Shown piece after piece: positions 1 through 6,966 of a stretch of 10,010 nt of DNA. The DNA comes from Chloroflexota bacterium (GTDB taxonomy: Bacteria; Chloroflexota; Dehalococcoidia; Tepidiformales; Tepidiformaceae): assembly GCA_021823905.1 (NCBI GenBank), contig JAKALX010000105.1, positions 1-10,010 on the forward strand, read 5' to 3'. A program made the translations under genes and the position numbers. How positions within the stretch are numbered: the stretch's first letter is position 1; the number at the start of each line of letters is the position of its first letter. The notes below the pieces were generated by a model. It worked only from the letters and a program-made list of their open reading frames with translations. It was not told where the DNA came from and made no database searches.

Positions 1-54
1 GGCTGTCGACATGTTGTAAGCCGATGCCGGCAGCCCTACAGCTACGGCCCCGTT

Positions 55-83
55 CAAAACACTGGTTCGACCAGTCAGTTTTG
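55..83. terminator. Hairpin, possible terminator downstream of the DinB-like gene
   Basis: An inverted repeat: a 6-bp outer stem (55-60 with 78-83) and a 6-bp inner stem (61-66 with 70-75) around a 3-base TCG loop, with a 2-base bulge at 76-77. It lies about 60 bases beyond the stop of the minus-strand DinB-like gene and could end its transcript, or that of an unseen plus-strand gene to the left. The outer arms supply A4/T4 runs, so either direction would carry a short U run, but there is no long U tract. The role is inferred; only the base pairing is seen. Confidence 0.4.
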
Positions 84-142
84 TTCCTCCCGGGCAGCGC
101 CCATTCCTCCCTTCTCGCTCCTCCCTCCGCTCCCCCGCCACC
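84..142. other. Pyrimidine-rich intergenic stretch
   Basis: The stretch after the hairpin is strongly biased to C and T on the plus strand, and so is a purine-rich strand on the minus transcript beyond the DinB-like stop. No coding region, promoter or RNA gene is supported. The bias could be a Rho-independent leftover or simple-sequence drift. Confidence 0.3.
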
Positions 143-583
143 CTACCCCCGCAACGCCTTCAACTGCCCCGCATGGTCGTTCAGGTGATGCGCCACGAGA
201 CCCACGAGCCCGCCAACTGTCTGCTTTCCCAGCCGCGGATGCTCGAACTCGATTGCCAGTTGCTCGTCCTTCAGCCTGTCAACGACTCCCAGGAACGCCT
301 GGTAGCTCGCCTCGGTCGCCGGGACCGCCTCCGCCGCGCTCGCGAACTCAAACTGGCGCCGCTCCGGCCCTTCAATCCCAACCGCACCGGCGACGCCAGA
401 GGCGAAGAACGTACCGGCGCCGGCGATGTGCTCCGCAACCTGGCGCGCGTTCCATGCCGCCTCCCCCTCCGGCGACCCGGCTGGTTTGCGTTCCCAGCTC
501 GCGCCCGCCTGGCGCAGCTCCGCCATGTAGGCGCCCAGCTCCCCGGTGACTTTCTCCCTGGCCGCGGCAACGGTCTCTGCCAT
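143..583 (-). CDS. DinB-superfamily protein (four-helix bundle, putative metal site)
   Basis: A 146-residue protein of the DinB/YfiT-like superfamily, cytosolic four-helix-bundle proteins that usually bind a divalent metal through three histidines. Some members are thiol-dependent transferases, but most have no known reaction. The sequence shows a first-helix histidine (H52, in a WNARQVAEHIAG segment, the usual Trp-containing helix start) and a closing HxxxH (H133 and H137 in AHHLNDHAGQL), which fits the usual metal triad. The ATG at 583 is chosen because GGAGGAG lies a few bases upstream and the helix pattern begins there; an open frame continues upstream to 769 but is Arg-rich, low-complexity and lacks a ribosome binding site. 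It is divergent from the HD-domain gene, with about 200 bases between. Substrate unknown. Confidence 0.85.
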   Translation of the reverse strand: MAETVAAAREKVTGELGAYMAELRQAGASWERKPAGSPEGEAAWNARQVAEHIAGAGTFFASGVAGAVGIEGPERRQFEFASAAEAVPATEASYQAFLGVVDRLKDEQLAIEFEHPRLGKQTVGGLVGLVAHHLNDHAGQLKALRG

Positions 584-781
584 GCCTCTCCTCCAACGTC
601 GTGGTGGCGACAGTCTCGCTGGTCCGAGGCGTTGCCGCCAACCGGAGACCCTTGCCCGCTCATCCGAACCGGCCCGAACCGCGCTCGGACAACCGTGGGC
701 AGCCCTGATTTCTGCCTCCGGCCACCTGCCGTTCACTAACGTTGAGCCCTCCACGCGCCGATATACCACCTAGCGAGAGGA
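584..781. promoter_or_regulatory. Divergent intergenic region between the DinB-like and HD-domain genes
   Basis: This gap should hold the promoters of both divergent genes. For the plus-strand gene the best -10 candidate is TATACC at 762-767, with TTGAGC at 742-747 as a poor -35 (14-base spacer, too short), so it is weak. No convincing promoter was found for the minus-strand gene. Two direct copies of CCGAACCG at 664-671 and 674-681 have a 10-base period, about one helical turn, and could be operator half-sites. There is also a short imperfect hairpin possibility (GGCAG 698-702 with CTGCC 712-716). All regulatory roles are inferred. Confidence 0.3.
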
Positions 782-805
782 ATGCCCCGAGGAGCGTTGC
801 AATCG

Positions 806-2140
806 ATGGCGTCAAAAGCCCAGATCCAGACCGTCAATGCGGATTTCCTTGATCCTTCGCTGTATGACGACTCTGGCCTGTCCGGCGTACCGCGGCTCAG
901 CCGCGGCGCCATTCTCACCGCTCTCAGCCGTGCGTTCGACCTGGCCGAGGGTAGGCGCCCCGGCCACGCCCAGCGGGTAGCCTACATCGGCGTCTACCTC
1001 GCCGGAGAGCTCGGTCTCGATGCCCAGCACATCGAAGAGGCGTTCTTCGGCGCGCTCCTCCACGACGTCGGCATGGCAGCGGCCACGGCGCCGCGCGCCG
1101 GGGCGGGCCGCAACCCCGCTGCCAAACGGCGAACGGCTGACCTGCTGACCGCGCTGCCCCAGAACAGTTGGGCCGGCGTGGTCGAAGCCCTCACCCTCCA
1201 TTGCGACCTTGGCTCCCGGATCGTGCGCAAGATGGGTCTCGGCGAATCAGTCGCCCGCGCGATCAGCGGCCACCACGATTCCTGGGACGGCTCCGGGATG
1301 CCCGGAGCCGCCGCCGGCGACAGGGCGCCAATGGTCGCTCGCATTGTCGCGGTCGCGGACCGGGTCGAGTCGATGATCGACGCCGAGGGATCACCCCTTC
1401 TGGTTCGCCGCCGCGGCCCGGCATTGGTCCGTGGGATGGCGGGCACCGAAATCGATCCGGAGCTCGCTGAACGCATGGCAACCGTCGCCGAGCGCGACGA
1501 CTTCTGGCTGGGCTTCTTCGACAACGACCTCGGCACAACCCTGATGTCCCTCAACTACGGCGGCATGATGTCGCGCGACGAGGTCTTCGAGTTCCTCTCT
1601 GTGATCAGCGACATCGTCGACGGCCGCAACGGCCGCGAAGACGGGCGAGGGCGCCGCGTCGCCGAGCTCGCCCGCCGCGTCGCTCTTGTCTGCGACATGA
1701 CCGAACGCCGTGCCGACCTCGTGCAGGTAGCGGCCCTGCTCCAGGACATTGGCACGCTTGGCGTCCCGGCACACTTCTTGAGCAAACCCGACATCCTCAG
1801 CATCGAAGAGATGGCGTCCGTGCAGATGCACCCGACCTACGCCCGCGACATCCTCAGCGAGGTGCCAGGTCTTGGCGCTGCCGCCTGGTGGGTGGGTTGC
1901 CACCACGAGCGGATCGACGGGAAAGGCTACCCCGGCATGCTCGAAGGCGACGAGGTGCCCATCGAAGCCCAGATTATCGGCGTCTGCGAGGCGTTCGACG
2001 CCCTCACGAGCGATCGCCCCTATCGCCGAGCCATGAAGCTCGACGACGCCTTCGACGTCCTGCACGGCCTCAGCGGCAATCGTTTCGCGCCCTACTTGCT
2101 GGAGCGCTTCGAGAGCGTTGCTGGAGGATTTCAGACCTAG
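806..2140 (+). CDS. Tandem HD / HD-GYP-like domain phosphohydrolase
   Basis: A 444-residue soluble protein with two HD-type phosphohydrolase domains; HD-GYP members hydrolyse cyclic di-GMP, but the substrate here is not shown. Domain 1 (about 40-200) has a full H...HD...D set (H54, H86-D87, D185) and an HHDSWDGSGMPG segment (HH156-157). Domain 2 (about 260-435) has the signature HHERIDGKGYPG (HH366-367, GYP 374-376) and FDALTSDRPYR. There the first His is R281, HD is Q313-D314, and the usual VAD Asp is E395. So domain 1 keeps HD metal ligands but has GMP, and domain 2 keeps GYP but lacks the HD histidines. No receiver, PAS or membrane segment is visible. Start: the ATG at 806 has GAGGAG at 789-794 with an 11-base spacer; an in-frame ATG at 782 adds 8 residues but has only an SD-like sequence too close to it. 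A clear terminator follows. Confidence 0.85.
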   Translation: MASKAQIQTVNADFLDPSLYDDSGLSGVPRLSRGAILTALSRAFDLAEGRRPGHAQRVAYIGVYLAGELGLDAQHIEEAFFGALLHDVGMAAATAPRAGAGRNPAAKRRTADLLTALPQNSWAGVVEALTLHCDLGSRIVRKMGLGESVARAISGHHDSWDGSGMPGAAAGDRAPMVARIVAVADRVESMIDAEGSPLLVRRRGPALVRGMAGTEIDPELAERMATVAERDDFWLGFFDNDLGTTLMSLNYGGMMSRDEVFEFLSVISDIVDGRNGREDGRGRRVAELARRVALVCDMTERRADLVQVAALLQDIGTLGVPAHFLSKPDILSIEEMASVQMHPTYARDILSEVPGLGAAAWWVGCHHERIDGKGYPGMLEGDEVPIEAQIIGVCEAFDALTSDRPYRRAMKLDDAFDVLHGLSGNRFAPYLLERFESVAGGFQT

Positions 2141-2178
2141 GCGGCTTTCCGGCGCCGCTTCGCTTCCGGCTGGGAGGG

Positions 2179-2206
2179 AGGCCCCGTGCAACCGGGGCCT
2201 TCTTCA
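2179..2206 (+). terminator. Intrinsic terminator after the HD-domain gene
   Basis: A perfect 8-bp GC-rich stem (AGGCCCCG 2179-2186 with CGGGGCCT 2193-2200), a 6-base loop, then a T-rich stretch from 2200. It sits about 40 bases after the stop of the HD-domain gene and well before the next start, so it should end that transcript. Confidence 0.8.
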
Positions 2207-2242
2207 TTCCTCGATCCGCGGTTCACCCGTGGGGCGGCGGCG

Positions 2243-2274
2243 TTGACGTTTCATACACGCCGATGCACTACAAT
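2243..2274 (+). promoter_or_regulatory. Candidate sigma70-type promoter of the kinase-like gene
   Basis: TTGACG at 2243-2248 and TACAAT at 2269-2274 resemble -35 and -10 boxes, but the spacer is 20 bases, longer than the usual 16-18. It lies between the upstream terminator and the next start, where a promoter is expected. Start of transcription would be near 2281. Confidence 0.4.
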
Positions 2275-2301
2275 CCCGCCCAGCCGCCCCGGAGGTCTGG
2301 A

Positions 2302-2937
2302 ATGAACACCCGTGTCGTTTCCATTTCGCGCCAGGTTGGCACGGCCGGCGAAGAGGTCGCGCGCGAAACCGCCACCCGGCTCGGCTTTCGCTACATCGAC
2401 TACCAGGTCATCCAGGACGCCGCCCAGGAAGCCGGTGTCTCCACGGACACCGTCAGCGAGTCCGAGCACACTCCCTCGCTGATGACCCGCTTCCTCGAAT
2501 CCCTCGCCAGGAGCCCCGGCGTTCCCGTCACCGGTTGGGCCGACCCGGCCCCCTTGACCACCAGCCCCCTCTTCACCTCCGCCGACTACCGCCGCTTCGT
2601 CGAGGGCGCCATCCGCGGCGTGGCCGAACACGGCAACGCGGTGATCGTGGGCCACGCCGCGCAGGTGATCCTTCGCGATCGATTCGATACGGTACGGGTG
2701 TTCGTCACCGGATCGCCCGAGTTCCGCGCGCGGCGGATCATGGCCGGCATGGGCGTCGACGAGAAGACGGCGCTCAAGACCGTGGAACGAACCGACAACG
2801 AGCGCGTCGATTACTTCCGGCGCTTCTACGACACGGGGTGGCTGCTTCCTTGCACGTACGATCTCACGATCAACACCGACCATCTGAACCCTGCCCAGTG
2901 CGCCGACGTCGTCGCCTCGCTCTGCTCGCAACGCTGA
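2302..2937 (+). CDS. Cytidylate kinase-like family protein
   Basis: A 211-residue cytosolic protein of the cytidylate kinase-like P-loop family, presumed to be a nucleoside monophosphate kinase; the true substrate is not shown. The N-terminal VSISRQVGTAGEEVAR segment (residues 6-21) is the family's ATP-binding loop, which lacks the usual Walker Lys-Thr. RYIDYQVI (30-37) and the core strand GNAVIVGHAA (111-120) also match; the latter has GHA where family members more often have GRG. An Arg-rich lid region follows (RVFVTGSPEFRARRI, 132-146), and the C-terminal YDLTINT strand (186-192) is typical. The ATG is preceded by GGAGG at 2291-2295, spacer 6, an excellent site. The last 40 bases overlap the following lipoprotein in another frame, suggesting coupled translation. 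Confidence 0.85.
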   Translation: MNTRVVSISRQVGTAGEEVARETATRLGFRYIDYQVIQDAAQEAGVSTDTVSESEHTPSLMTRFLESLARSPGVPVTGWADPAPLTTSPLFTSADYRRFVEGAIRGVAEHGNAVIVGHAAQVILRDRFDTVRVFVTGSPEFRARRIMAGMGVDEKTALKTVERTDNERVDYFRRFYDTGWLLPCTYDLTINTDHLNPAQCADVVASLCSQR

Positions 2938-3521
2938 CCTTGTTGGCCGCAGGCGCGAGCATCGCGCTCGCCGCGTGCGGCGGCGGCGACGACGTTTCGA
3001 AGACGGTGAAGGGCCCACCGGCCACGCCCGCGCCGTCCAGCGTCTCCTCTGCCCCCGCAGCCGCGAAGAAGGCCACCGACTTGCTCCCGAAGCTGGCAGA
3101 CCTCGGCTACGACACAAGCAACGTCCAGCAGCTTCCGACCGGCGGGCCCGGCCAGGAGCATGTGTTCATCCTCTTCCGAAAGCTCACACCCCCCGCCTTC
3201 CAGGCGCGTGTTGAGGTCTACGCGCTCGCCGACGTGACGACGGCACAGACGACGTTCAAGAGCGAAGTCGACGCACTGACAAATCCTCCTCCAGGGTCGG
3301 ATCTGCCCGGCCCGAACACCAGCACGCAGCCCGTTGGAACCGCAGACGAGACACGGTCGTTCGTGACAACGAGGCCCGACAGCCAGGGCACCCTTGTCTG
3401 GTCCGATGTCTACCGCCACGGGAGCGTCGTCTTCATCGCGTCGGTCCAGGGCAAGGACAGCCCGGACGCCGTGAGTCTCAGGCGAACCCTTGGCGAGCGG
3501 ATCGCCACGCTCGCGAAGTAA
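2898..3521 (+). CDS. Lipoprotein of unknown function (GTG start inside the kinase gene)
   Basis: A secreted, lipid-anchored protein of about 207 residues. Reading from the GTG at 2898 gives MRRRRRLALLATL, a five-Arg N-region, a hydrophobic core and a lipobox ALAAC with the lipidated Cys at 27, followed by GGGDD. A Ser/Pro/Ala linker (about 38-55) leads to a mixed alpha/beta-looking domain (60-205) with no recognised motif. No earlier in-frame start gives a signal peptide, so this start is favoured although no clear ribosome binding site precedes it. It overlaps the kinase-like gene by 40 bases, so it likely depends on translational coupling with it. A partner of the kinase is possible but unproven; both could simply share an operon. 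Confidence 0.7.
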   Translation: MRRRRRLALLATLTLLAAGASIALAACGGGDDVSKTVKGPPATPAPSSVSSAPAAAKKATDLLPKLADLGYDTSNVQQLPTGGPGQEHVFILFRKLTPPAFQARVEVYALADVTTAQTTFKSEVDALTNPPPGSDLPGPNTSTQPVGTADETRSFVTTRPDSQGTLVWSDVYRHGSVVFIASVQGKDSPDAVSLRRTLGERIATLAK

Positions 3522-3531
3522 GTTCGCCTGC

Positions 3532-3560
3532 GATGGTGGTCCCTTCCACACCGTCATTTT
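3532..3560 (+). terminator. Weak imperfect terminator-like hairpin
   Basis: GATGGTGG (3532-3539) can pair, with a 2-base bulge, with the CCACACCGTC segment (3546-3555), and ATTTT follows (3556-3560). It sits just after the lipoprotein stop and could close the kinase-lipoprotein transcript. The stem is imperfect, so this is only suggestive. Confidence 0.35.
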
Positions 3561-3573
3561 GGGCTGGTATGGT
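3544..3573 (+). promoter_or_regulatory. Candidate promoter of the MocR-type gene, possibly giving a leaderless mRNA
   Basis: TATGGT at 3568-3573 is preceded directly by TGG, an extended -10 pattern, and the best -35 match (TTCCAC 3544-3549, 18-base spacer) is poor. Start of transcription would fall around 3580, next to the likely TTG 3583 or GTG 3589 start codons, so the message would have almost no leader. This overlaps the terminator-like hairpin, so at most one of the two readings need hold. Confidence 0.3.
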
Positions 3574-3588
3574 AGATCCACCTTGGAA

Positions 3589-5052
3589 GTGGTCCTCGAC
3601 CTCGGCAGCGATTTGAGCAAGCCCGCCTATCAGCGCCTGGCCGAGGCGATCCGCGAGGGCGTTCTCGCTGGCCGCTTCCGCCCTGGCGAGAAGCTCCCGT
3701 CAACCCGCGCCCTTGCCCTGACACTCTCGCTCGCCCGCAACACAGTCCTCGAAGCCTACGAGCAGCTCCTCGCCGAGGGTTACCTCAGCGCCCGGCATGG
3801 CTCGGGCACGTTTGTCGCCTCCGATCTTCCGGAGCGAGCGCTGCACGCGCCCGAGATCTCCGATCCAGCGGGCGCGTCCAGCGGGGCGGGGCCAGTCGCG
3901 CCACTGGCCGCCTTCGGGCGCCGCGTGGTCGACGGGGAGGTCTGGTCGCATATCCGCCGCGACGCCGGCCGCAGCCCGTACGAGTTCCGCTATGGCACAC
4001 CCTCGTTCGACGAGTTCCCGATCGACGCCTGGCGGACGCTGACGAAGCGCGTCCTCGATTACCCGCCGCGCGAGCTCCTGGGGTACGGCCCGCCCGAGGG
4101 CCTGCCCCAGCTCCGCGAGGCGCTCGCCCGCTACCTTCAACGATCCCGCGGCGTCCGCTGCTCGGCCGAGCAGGTTCTCGTCGTGAACGGCTCCCAGCAA
4201 GCACTCGATCTCGCCGCTCGGGTGCTCGTCGATCCCGGCGACGGCGTCGTCATCGAAGAGCCGTGCTACCCGGGCGCGCGAGCCGTCTTCGCGGCAAACG
4301 GCGCCCGGATCGTGCCCGTCGGCTGCGACGAGGAGGGCCTCGTGGTGAAGGACATCCCCCGTGGCCCGAAGGTCGCCTACGTCACGCCGTCACACCAGTT
4401 CCCCTCCGGCGTCGTCATGTCGGCAACGCGCCGCCTCGAGCTGCTCGCCTGGGCGGAGAGGGCCGGCGCCACGATCATTGAAGACGACTACGACAGCGAG
4501 TTCCGGTACGAAGGGCGGCCGCTCGCGGCGCTGCAGGGACTCGACGCCGGCGGCCGGGTCGTTTACACGGGGACACTTTCGAAGGTGCTGCTTCCCGCCC
4601 TCCGGCTGGGCTACATGGTCGCCCCCAGGCCGCTCCAGCCCGCGATCTCCGGCGCCAAGTGGTTGACGGACCGGCACGTCGCGCTCCTCTACCAGGCCGT
4701 GCTCGCGCTGTTCATCGACGAAGGCCATTTTGAACGCCACCTGCGGCGCATGCGCAAGGTCTACGAACGCCGCCGCCAGGCGCTGCTCGAGGCGTTTGAG
4801 GCGCACTTCGGCGGCCGCGCCCGCGTGCTCGGCACCCAGAGCGGCATGCACGTGCTCGTCCACCTCGAAGACGTCGCCGACGACGAGTCGTTCATTGCCC
4901 GGGCGGCCGAGCAGGGCGTCGGCATCTACTCCGCCCGCGTCTACTACACCGGCGAACCGCCGCGCGGCGCCTCGTTCCTGATGGGATACTCCAGCGTCAG
5001 TGAGGACGGGATCCGCGAGGGCGTTCGCCTGATCTCGAAGCTCGCGCCCTGA
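3589..5052 (+). CDS. MocR-type GntR regulator with aminotransferase-fold domain
   Basis: A 487-residue transcription regulator of the MocR/GntR subfamily: an N-terminal winged helix-turn-helix (about 10-78, ending HGSGTFV) fused to a fold-type I PLP aminotransferase domain (about 130-485). These proteins sense PLP-bound metabolites and often repress or activate neighbouring genes. The PLP site is intact: PSHQFPSG (267-274), EDDYDSEFRY (298-307), the TLSK Schiff-base lysine (K332) in GTLSKVLLPALRLGY. Start is uncertain: an in-frame ATG at 3490 overlaps the lipoprotein and adds a tail absent from the family; TTG 3583 or GTG 3589 gives the normal family start just before VLDLGSDLSKPAYQRL. I chose GTG. 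No pdxST or gabDT neighbours are visible, so the regulon and ligand are unknown. It converges with the PH-domain gene, 4 bases apart. Confidence 0.85.
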   Translation: MVLDLGSDLSKPAYQRLAEAIREGVLAGRFRPGEKLPSTRALALTLSLARNTVLEAYEQLLAEGYLSARHGSGTFVASDLPERALHAPEISDPAGASSGAGPVAPLAAFGRRVVDGEVWSHIRRDAGRSPYEFRYGTPSFDEFPIDAWRTLTKRVLDYPPRELLGYGPPEGLPQLREALARYLQRSRGVRCSAEQVLVVNGSQQALDLAARVLVDPGDGVVIEEPCYPGARAVFAANGARIVPVGCDEEGLVVKDIPRGPKVAYVTPSHQFPSGVVMSATRRLELLAWAERAGATIIEDDYDSEFRYEGRPLAALQGLDAGGRVVYTGTLSKVLLPALRLGYMVAPRPLQPAISGAKWLTDRHVALLYQAVLALFIDEGHFERHLRRMRKVYERRRQALLEAFEAHFGGRARVLGTQSGMHVLVHLEDVADDESFIARAAEQGVGIYSARVYYTGEPPRGASFLMGYSSVSEDGIREGVRLISKLAP

Positions 5053-5056
5053 ACGC

Positions 5057-5992
5057 TCAACTGCGCTCGAAAGCCAGCACCGCCGCCGCGAGCAGCACGG
5101 CCTGGAGCATCCCCCCGGACGCCAGGAGCCACAGTCCCGACGCCCGGTCGCGAGCGTGGACAAGGACGCCGAGCACGGAGTTCGCCACGAAGATGCCCAC
5201 GCCCAGGTAGGCGATTTTCAACAGCTCGCTCTTATCCCCAACCGTCACCACGCCGTTCAGCGCCGGGAAGCTGATCTGGATCACGCTCGGCAGCCCCGGA
5301 TAGCTCGCGTAGACATAGCCGAAGAGGACCGCGGAGGCGATGGCCCCGGCGGCGGCGGCCACAATCGCTACCCGGTCGCGCCAGAACGGAAACGCCGCGA
5401 TACCCGTCGCCGCCGAGCGCTGGTGGTGCGCCAACGCCGGGCCGAGGGCCGCGCGCGCCTGAACCTCTTCCGCGAACACCGCCTGATCGAGCACCGTGAG
5501 CGCGTACGACTCCTCCGTCGTCACGATGTACAGGAGTTCGTCAGGCGAGCTATGGGTCGAGTAGAACAGCGTGTAGCCGATGCGTTTCACGTCGGCGGCG
5601 CCCACGTGGCAGCCCCACCAGTTGAGTCCCTCGACCTTCGGCTCGTCGAGCGTCCGGCCGGGGACCATGCGCTGCACCGTGTCGATCGGGATGACGACCT
5701 CGCGAAAGCCCCAGCGGATGGTCAGCGTGTCACGATCGATGACGTAGGACATCGCAAAGACACCGTACGCCCAGTTCGCGAAGAGACCGGCCAGCAGCAG
5801 CAGCAGTCCCGCCAGGAGCCAGGCGAGGAACGTCTTGAATTCCGCCGCCGACCCGACCGCGACCCGCATCGAGAGGCCGGCAAAGATCAACGCCCAGGCC
5901 GCCAGCCCGGCTCCGGCGATCACGCCGAGAGCCCGCGGAGGCCGGACGACGACGTGTCCTAGTTCGCGACGCGGGCGCGGGCCGGTGTGCAC
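5057..5992 (-). CDS. PH-domain-containing five-helix membrane protein
   Basis: A 311-residue membrane protein: two N-terminal hydrophobic helices (about 23-43 and 56-80), a cytoplasmic bacterial PH-like domain (about 83-184, with SYVIDRDTLTIRWGF and VIPIDTVQRMVPG strands typical of the family), then three more helices (about 208-229, 258-279, 286-306). The family has no settled role; members are generally uncharacterised membrane proteins. The GTG at 5992 is chosen since the frame opens with the TTG at 5995 only three bases further, and a weak GAGAAG lies 11 bases upstream; it overlaps the ilvE 3' end by 34 bases. A start about 22 residues further in would remove the basic N-tail and begin at the first helix. 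Position directly after ilvE suggests co-transcription and coupled translation. It ends 4 bases from the convergent MocR stop. Confidence 0.7.
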   Translation of the reverse strand: MHTGPRPRRELGHVVVRPPRALGVIAGAGLAAWALIFAGLSMRVAVGSAAEFKTFLAWLLAGLLLLLAGLFANWAYGVFAMSYVIDRDTLTIRWGFREVVIPIDTVQRMVPGRTLDEPKVEGLNWWGCHVGAADVKRIGYTLFYSTHSSPDELLYIVTTEESYALTVLDQAVFAEEVQARAALGPALAHHQRSAATGIAAFPFWRDRVAIVAAAAGAIASAVLFGYVYASYPGLPSVIQISFPALNGVVTVGDKSELLKIAYLGVGIFVANSVLGVLVHARDRASGLWLLASGGMLQAVLLAAAVLAFERS

Positions 5993-6885
5993 CAATGCTT
6001 GTACTTCTCGTTATTTCCCTTGATGACGTCGAAGAACAACTGGCTCAACTGGCGCGTAATCGGCCCAACCTTGCCGTCGCCAACCTCGCGCCTGTCGACC
6101 TCCACCACCGGCGTCAGGTGCGCGGCCGTGCCGGTCATGAAGATTTCGTCGGCGATGTAAAGCTCCGATCGGTCGATCTGCCGTTCGACGCACTCGATCC
6201 CGAATTCGTTCTTCGCGATCTCGACGACACTCTTCGCGGTGATGCCTTCGAGCACGTTGTCGGCGGGCGTCGGCGTAATCAGCTTTCCGTTCCGGATCAT
6301 GAAGATATTCTCTCCCGAGCCCTCGGAGACGTGGCCGTCGGCGTTGAGCATGATCGCCTCGTCAAAACCGTTCAGGTTCGCCTCGGTTTTCGCCAGCGCG
6401 CTGTTGACGTAGATCCCGGTCACCTTCGCGCGCGGCGGAATACCGGTGTCGTCCACGCGGCGCCACGTGCTCGTGTGGCAGCGCGCCGTCTCCGGCAGGT
6501 AGGCCGGGAACGGGGCCAGGAAGATGAGCGTGTCGAACGCGACGTTGTGGAGCCGAACGCCCAGGACCTCGCCCGACGCGTAGACCATCGGCCGCAGGTA
6601 GACGTCCTCACTGAAATCGCTGCGCTCGACGACCTCCATCGCCAGCTCGCAGAGCCGGTCCGTGGATTCCTTCAGCTCGAGCCCCAGGATCTTCGAACTC
6701 TGAGCCAGGCGCTCCATGTGCTCGCGCAAACGGAACACATAGGTCCGCTGGTGCTCCTCGTTCCAGTTGCCGCGGATGCCCTCGAAGACCGCCGTCCCGT
6801 AGTTGAAGGCGTGCGTCATGACGCCGATCTTCGCCTCGCTCAGCGGCACGACCGAGCCCTGGAAGTACGCATACGGGGTGGGCAT
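5959..6885 (-). CDS. ilvE: Branched-chain amino acid aminotransferase
   Basis: A 308-residue fold-type IV PLP aminotransferase that interconverts leucine, isoleucine and valine with their 2-keto acids using 2-oxoglutarate/glutamate, the last step of their synthesis. Visible features: FEGIRGN near the N-terminus (34-40), the PLP lysine in RAKVTGIYVNS (K154), FDEAIMLNADGHVSEGSGENIF with the conserved Glu (E188), and GPITRQL. The canonical GTAAE segment reads GTAAH here (about 252-256), a variant that is not necessarily a defect. Length is normal for the family. The ATG at 6885 is chosen for an AAGGAG with 9-base spacer; an ATG at 6912 upstream has no such site. It overlaps the downstream PH-domain gene by 34 bases. 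A promoter is visible at 6926-6931. Family assignment is firm; substrate preference (versus D-amino acid transaminase-like relatives) rests on the whole motif set. Confidence 0.9.
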   Translation of the reverse strand: MPTPYAYFQGSVVPLSEAKIGVMTHAFNYGTAVFEGIRGNWNEEHQRTYVFRLREHMERLAQSSKILGLELKESTDRLCELAMEVVERSDFSEDVYLRPMVYASGEVLGVRLHNVAFDTLIFLAPFPAYLPETARCHTSTWRRVDDTGIPPRAKVTGIYVNSALAKTEANLNGFDEAIMLNADGHVSEGSGENIFMIRNGKLITPTPADNVLEGITAKSVVEIAKNEFGIECVERQIDRSELYIADEIFMTGTAAHLTPVVEVDRREVGDGKVGPITRQLSQLFFDVIKGNNEKYKHWCTPARARVAN

Positions 6886-6925
6886 GATTCGAAGCTCCTT
6901 ACCCGACTGCATCGGGGTTCGCCAC

Positions 6926-6931
6926 AGTATA
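6926..6931 (-). promoter_or_regulatory. -10 box of the likely ilvE promoter
   Basis: On the minus strand TATACT, one mismatch from TATAAT, lies about 40 bases before the ilvE start. The -35 region is poorly conserved. It separates ilvE from the upstream lipoprotein gene, so ilvE-PH probably has its own promoter. Confidence 0.45.
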
Positions 6932-6966
6932 ACGGCACGACCGGTTCGAGGACCGCGCCAGCCTCG

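Noticed and set aside
2..19. In-frame short tail AVDML followed by a stop at the window edge
   Set aside because: Five codons are too few to call a gene end; no independent support.
61..75. T-loop-like GGTTCGA inside a hairpin, suggesting a tRNA
   Set aside because: No acceptor stem, D-arm or anticodon arm can be folded around it; the perfect inverted repeat is better explained as a hairpin/terminator.
584..769. N-terminal extension of the left DinB-like gene to 769
   Set aside because: It is Arg-rich, not part of the fold, and a strong ribosome binding site precedes the ATG at 583.
1391..2191. 266-codon minus-strand frame opposite the HD-domain gene
   Set aside because: The plus strand carries HD-domain motifs and has a terminator; this frame shows no recognised motif.
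3490..3588. Start of the MocR gene at the ATG at 3490
   Set aside because: It would add about 33 residues not typical of the family and overlap the lipoprotein gene; TTG 3583 or GTG 3589 fits the family start.
5156..5962. 268-codon open frame on the plus strand opposite the PH-domain gene
   Set aside because: It is Arg/Asp/His-rich with no domain, and the opposite strand shows membrane segments and a PH-like domain.
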